Positions 61,171 to 64,000 of a DNA stretch of 64,000 nucleotides are shown piece after piece. The position numbers and the translations under genes are program-made. The DNA comes from Chitinophaga silvisoli (GTDB lineage: Bacteria > Bacteroidota > Bacteroidia > Chitinophagales > Chitinophagaceae): assembly GCF_003412465.1 (NCBI RefSeq), contig NZ_QTJV01000006.1, forward strand, positions 496,001 to 560,000, given 5' to 3'. Below the pieces are notes generated by a model. It was not told where the DNA came from. It worked only from the letters and a program-made list of their open reading frames with translations, and made no database searches. Each line of letters opens with the position of its first letter. The first letter of the stretch is position 1.

Positions 61171-62415
61171 TCACAAAGAATAACTGCGTTTTTTCTCAGT
61201 CACCTTCTGGTACAAATAGTTAAACCCAACTGCGGACATCAGGCATAAACCTGCTGCTACATACCACCACACCTTAAATCCATAATGTGCAATCATGGCC
61301 GAACCGATTGTAGGAGACAGGATCGTAGAAACCGCAAAAGACACTGTATACAAAGCAGCATATTGTCCGCGGTTATGCTCTCCACTCCTGCTGATAAAGA
61401 AAGCTGTCATAAAAGGGATACTCAGCATCTCCCCTGCCGTGAATAACACGATAAACACAATACTTACAAAACCTGCTGCCGGCAAAATATTAAAACTCAG
61501 GTAGGCCAGGCTGGCCAGTGCCACTCCACGGGTCATGAATTCCAAAGGGTGCTTGCGGTTTTCTATTTTATAGATGAGCACCATTTCTATGGCGGCGACC
61601 AGCAATCCATTGATGCCCAGGACCATCCCGATCTGTGCTTCTTCCAGGTGGAGCACCTCCTTGAAGTATAAAGCCACCATGGTAGAGAGCTGTAAGAAAC
61701 CTGTTGTAAACAATATACTTAAGGCAATAAAGGCAAGATAAACTCCATCCCTGTACACACTTTCTGTCTTTACCGTAGCCTGCTTCACTTCGTGGGTTTT
61801 AGGTGCTACATGTACCGGAGGAATCAGGATCCGCATGACAAGTATTGCTACCATGCAGGTAAGACCATCTACCCAGAACAGGAGATGGTAACTAAAACTG
61901 GCTACGATGCCTCCTACCGCAGGGCCTACAGACCAACCGAGGTTGGATGCCAGCCTGTTCAGGGAGTAAGACCTTGTCCTGTTTTCCGGGTTACTATAGT
62001 GAGCGGTAGCGGCGGTATTCGCAGGCCGGAATGCATCGCCGACTGCACTGAGCACGAAAATGCAGATACAGAACTGGAGAAGGGTATGCATTTGTCCGAG
62101 AACTAAAAAAATCATCCCTTGCAGGAGCAGGCTCCAGAACTGCACGGGGTAAAAGCCGTACCGGTCGGATAAACGGCCGCCGGCAAATGCGCCGACAATG
62201 CCGCCGATACCATAGCAGGTCATGACCAGGCCGGCCTGTTGTACAGAAAAGTGAAGTTGCTGGGTGAGGTAGACGGTCATAAATGGAATTACCATCGCGC
62301 CACAGCGATTGATAAGGAGTACAACAGCAAGTATCCAGGTTGAGGTCGAAAGGCCAGCGTAGGCTTTTTTGTAAAGAGAAAACAAATGAATGTGGTTTTT
62401 AAAAGCAAAAATCAA
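61171..62415 (-). CDS. major facilitator superfamily transporter
   Basis: A 414-residue inner membrane transporter with twelve predicted helices. Between helices 2 and 3 lies the MFS motif A (GRLSDRYGFYP); the early NRCGAMVIPFMTVYLT is typical of drug-type exporters of the MdtH/YceL kind. Substrate unknown. The gene sits 90 bases upstream of the NACHT gene on the same strand and could be co-transcribed. Confidence 0.9.
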   Translation of the reverse strand: MIFAFKNHIHLFSLYKKAYAGLSTSTWILAVVLLINRCGAMVIPFMTVYLTQQLHFSVQQAGLVMTCYGIGGIVGAFAGGRLSDRYGFYPVQFWSLLLQGMIFLVLGQMHTLLQFCICIFVLSAVGDAFRPANTAATAHYSNPENRTRSYSLNRLASNLGWSVGPAVGGIVASFSYHLLFWVDGLTCMVAILVMRILIPPVHVAPKTHEVKQATVKTESVYRDGVYLAFIALSILFTTGFLQLSTMVALYFKEVLHLEEAQIGMVLGINGLLVAAIEMVLIYKIENRKHPLEFMTRGVALASLAYLSFNILPAAGFVSIVFIVLFTAGEMLSIPFMTAFFISRSGEHNRGQYAALYTVSFAVSTILSPTIGSAMIAHYGFKVWWYVAAGLCLMSAVGFNYLYQKVTEKKRSYSL

Positions 62416-63078
62416 CGCAAAGGTAGTTAGAATTATTTCTATTAAAAATCTTCAGTTTTGCGGCGGGAAACTGGTTTTCTGCGCTTTACCCCGGGGCAGG
62501 ACTGGCAACCCTGTTTTCCTTTTTAAACCACAAACCTGAATTTTCAATACCAAACGCAACACTGAATTTTCAATACTAAAGCAACACCGGAATTTTCAAC
62601 AACAAATGCAACAGCGATTTTCAAAAAAAACGATACTTCTCACTATAATATTTTCGTTTACCCCTTATAGGAATTCTCCCTTATAAGCCTTACTGTAATC
62701 TTTATTATTGTAGGTGTATAGATCACGAAAATTTTGCTGGTGGTTTAATGTTTTGCATACCATTTTTTGGGCGAGCGCTTTCCAATTTTTAGTTCCTTTT
62801 CTTCCCACGTGTCCTGGAAGGATAAACATACTCATTTAATTCCCTGCCTCCCTCCTGAAAATGTAACACAAATTCAAAAAAAGGAATAAGTTGCCATCAC
62901 CCGTTTTCGCCCGGATCATGACATCACCTGGCTCCCTGAGCATATAAACCATAGTGCAGGAATGAAGCCCCTCTTTGGAATGGTTTCTGTTATAATAAAA
63001 CCAACCTGGAATCATATCCAGGTAGTTTTTAACAGTACACCCACATACACGTATTAGAAAATATCTTATTTTTGATCT
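62416..63078. other. intergenic region with degenerate tandem repeats
   Basis: About 660 bases without a gene, separating the MFS gene (minus) from the TonB-like gene (plus). It holds degenerate tandem repeats at 62535-62624, two CCCTTATA copies near 62661-62690, and the small inverted repeat ACCTGG-N8-CCAGGT near 63005. A promoter for the TonB-like gene must lie at its right end; TATTTTTG at 63067-63074 matches TAnnTTTG but is only 4 bases before the ATG. Confidence 0.5.
62535..62624. repeat. degenerate tandem repeat, unit 25-27 bp
   Basis: Three and a half copies of a unit like ACTGAATTTTCAATACYAAA followed by GCAAC start at 62535, 62561, 62586 and 62613. Copies differ at several positions. 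They lie between MFS and TonB-like genes. Confidence 0.7.
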
Positions 63079-64000
63079 ATGCAGCTACAAAAAAGTAACT
63101 TTTCAAAAAGTAACTATACCAATACCAATACGAAGGAAAACAATACTGACAAAAACATAAAAGCAGTCGGTGTCACTATTGCCGTGCATGCTTTAGTTTT
63201 ATTAGCATTGATCCTGGGTGGATTCTCCGCACCTCCTCCCCTCCCTAACCAGGACCTGGGCATGGAAGTGAACCTCGGTACATCCGACGACGGTATGGGC
63301 GATGAGCAACCACTCAACCCCAACCCACCCAGTGCTGACGCTGCCAATGCATCAACCCCTCAAAACGAGCCGGTACCTACCCAGGACAACTCCACCCAGG
63401 AAGATATCGCTACCCAGGACAACGAAGACGCTCCCGAAGTAAACAAGCCGGAAAAACCGGTGGAAAAACCAAAGGAAGTCGCAAAAAACCTGGACTCCAA
63501 ACCAACAAAAACAACAAAGAAAACATCTGAAAATAATCCGGTTGCAGTAGAAAAACCACAAAAGGCAAAAGCCGTATTCGGTGGCGGTACCTTCACCGGC
63601 AACAATAGCGGTAACAACGCCAGCGGTTCCAACAACTCCACCGGCGAAGGCAATACCGGCAAGCCCGGCGATCGCGGCCAGATCAATGGCAATCCGAATG
63701 CCAGCGGCTATACCGGCGGTGGCTTAGGTGGTGGGAAATCAGATTTCCGCCTGAATGGCCGTAGCCTCATCAGCAAACCGAACCTCACCTACGACGGAGA
63801 TGAATCAGGTTATGTCGCTGTAAACATTAAGGTTGATAGAAGTGGCAACGTTATCGAAGCCACTCACTCCCTGAAAGGATCTACTCTCAGCAACCCCCGC
63901 AACATCGCCACAGCGATCAGAGGAGCGAAAGAATTGAAATACAATGTAAATGCTGATGCGCCTGATATCCAGTATGCCACTATCCGCTTCTTCTTTAAAG
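63079..64000 (+). CDS. TonB-like energy transducer (partial)
   Basis: The frame is open from ATG at 63079 to the window's right edge (307 codons). A short basic cytosolic segment precedes one transmembrane helix (about 29-49, VGVTIAVHALVLLALILGG). A long Pro/Glu/Lys/Asn linker (about 50-175) and a Gly/Asn/Ser-rich stretch (175-225, GNNSGNNASGSNN) follow, then a TonB C-terminal-like domain (YVAVNIKVDRSGNVIEATHS). It should couple the inner membrane proton motive force to outer membrane receptors. No ExbB/ExbD pair is in the visible part; they may lie upstream or elsewhere. The end is very near the edge. Confidence 0.85.
   Translation, partial: MQLQKSNFSKSNYTNTNTKENNTDKNIKAVGVTIAVHALVLLALILGGFSAPPPLPNQDLGMEVNLGTSDDGMGDEQPLNPNPPSADAANASTPQNEPVPTQDNSTQEDIATQDNEDAPEVNKPEKPVEKPKEVAKNLDSKPTKTTKKTSENNPVAVEKPQKAKAVFGGGTFTGNNSGNNASGSNNSTGEGNTGKPGDRGQINGNPNASGYTGGGLGGGKSDFRLNGRSLISKPNLTYDGDESGYVAVNIKVDRSGNVIEATHSLKGSTLSNPRNIATAIRGAKELKYNVNADAPDIQYATIRFFFK

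Noticed and set aside
63067..63074. TATTTTTG promoter box of the TonB-like gene
   Set aside because: It matches TAnnTTTG but would put the transcript start on the ATG, and no -33 element is seen.
1..64000. CRISPR array, prophage or insertion sequence
   Set aside because: No spaced direct repeats of CRISPR form, no integrase, transposase or terminal inverted repeats were seen.

Overview
The window looks like chromosomal DNA of a Bacteroidota member, most likely a soil-type Chitinophagaceae (Chitinophaga-like). The grounds are a SusC/SusD pair, many lipoproteins with a late lipobox Cys, a type IX secretion C-terminal sorting domain, promoters with the Bacteroidota -7 element TAnnTTTG, bacillithiol synthesis (bshB1), and Bacteroidota-specific families (DUF4295, DUF4294, propeller-type sensor kinase). 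I see no rRNA, tRNA, CRISPR array, integrase or insertion sequence. The genus is inference.

Layout. 1-12.3 kb: envelope and uptake. The start of a second SusC-like gene, a SusD/SusC pair behind a dyad-rich leader, peptidase E with a small membrane protein, a siderophore-type TonB-dependent receptor, a lipoprotein, a GH16 beta-glucanase lipoprotein and a small barrel protein. 12.3-20.8 kb: a CPCC protein, a very large secreted multi-domain protein with a GH87-like beta-helix (alpha-1,3-glucanase candidate), then divergent GH13 alpha-glucosidase and TreZ. 20.8-26.6 kb: a tight four-gene operon, parE - DUF1835 protein - cupin - parC. 26.9-31.1 kb: two tiny membrane ORFs, then a LuxR-type response regulator and its propeller histidine kinase. 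31.2-36.8 kb: an Asp-box (YCF48-like) protein, GH31 alpha-glucosidase, a His-rich KGG protein and a PAP2 phosphatase. 36.8-48 kb: MORN-like protein, DUF4382 lipoprotein, GlgB, DEAD-box helicase, and the cluster rpmB-rpmG-DUF4295-ftsY-rimO, then AhpD/AhpC peroxide defence. 48-58.6 kb: BshB1, a mini protein made of TonB-plug-like motifs, DUF4294, alpha/beta hydrolase, CcmF/CcmE, an arginase-family enzyme, a membrane protein and a radical SAM protein. 58.6-64 kb: a small lipoprotein, a membrane-anchored NACHT NTPase with an FGE-like tail, an MFS exporter, and a TonB-like protein running off the end.

How the genes fit together. GH16, the GH87-like protein and the SusCD pair suggest attack on polysaccharide, perhaps fungal wall beta- and alpha-1,3-glucan (inference). 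GH13, GH31, TreZ and GlgB form a scattered set for alpha-glucan, glycogen and trehalose metabolism. AhpC/AhpD and bacillithiol synthesis belong to redox defence.

Most notable leads: the NACHT-FGE fusion, possibly immune-related; three gene-end hairpins sharing one stem sequence; a CxxxY-type CcmE in which the haem-binding His is Cys; a secreted protein with two TonB-plug-like repeats; an imperfect palindrome of CACNAAG units upstream of the helicase/rimO/ftsY region; and dyads in front of the susC gene.
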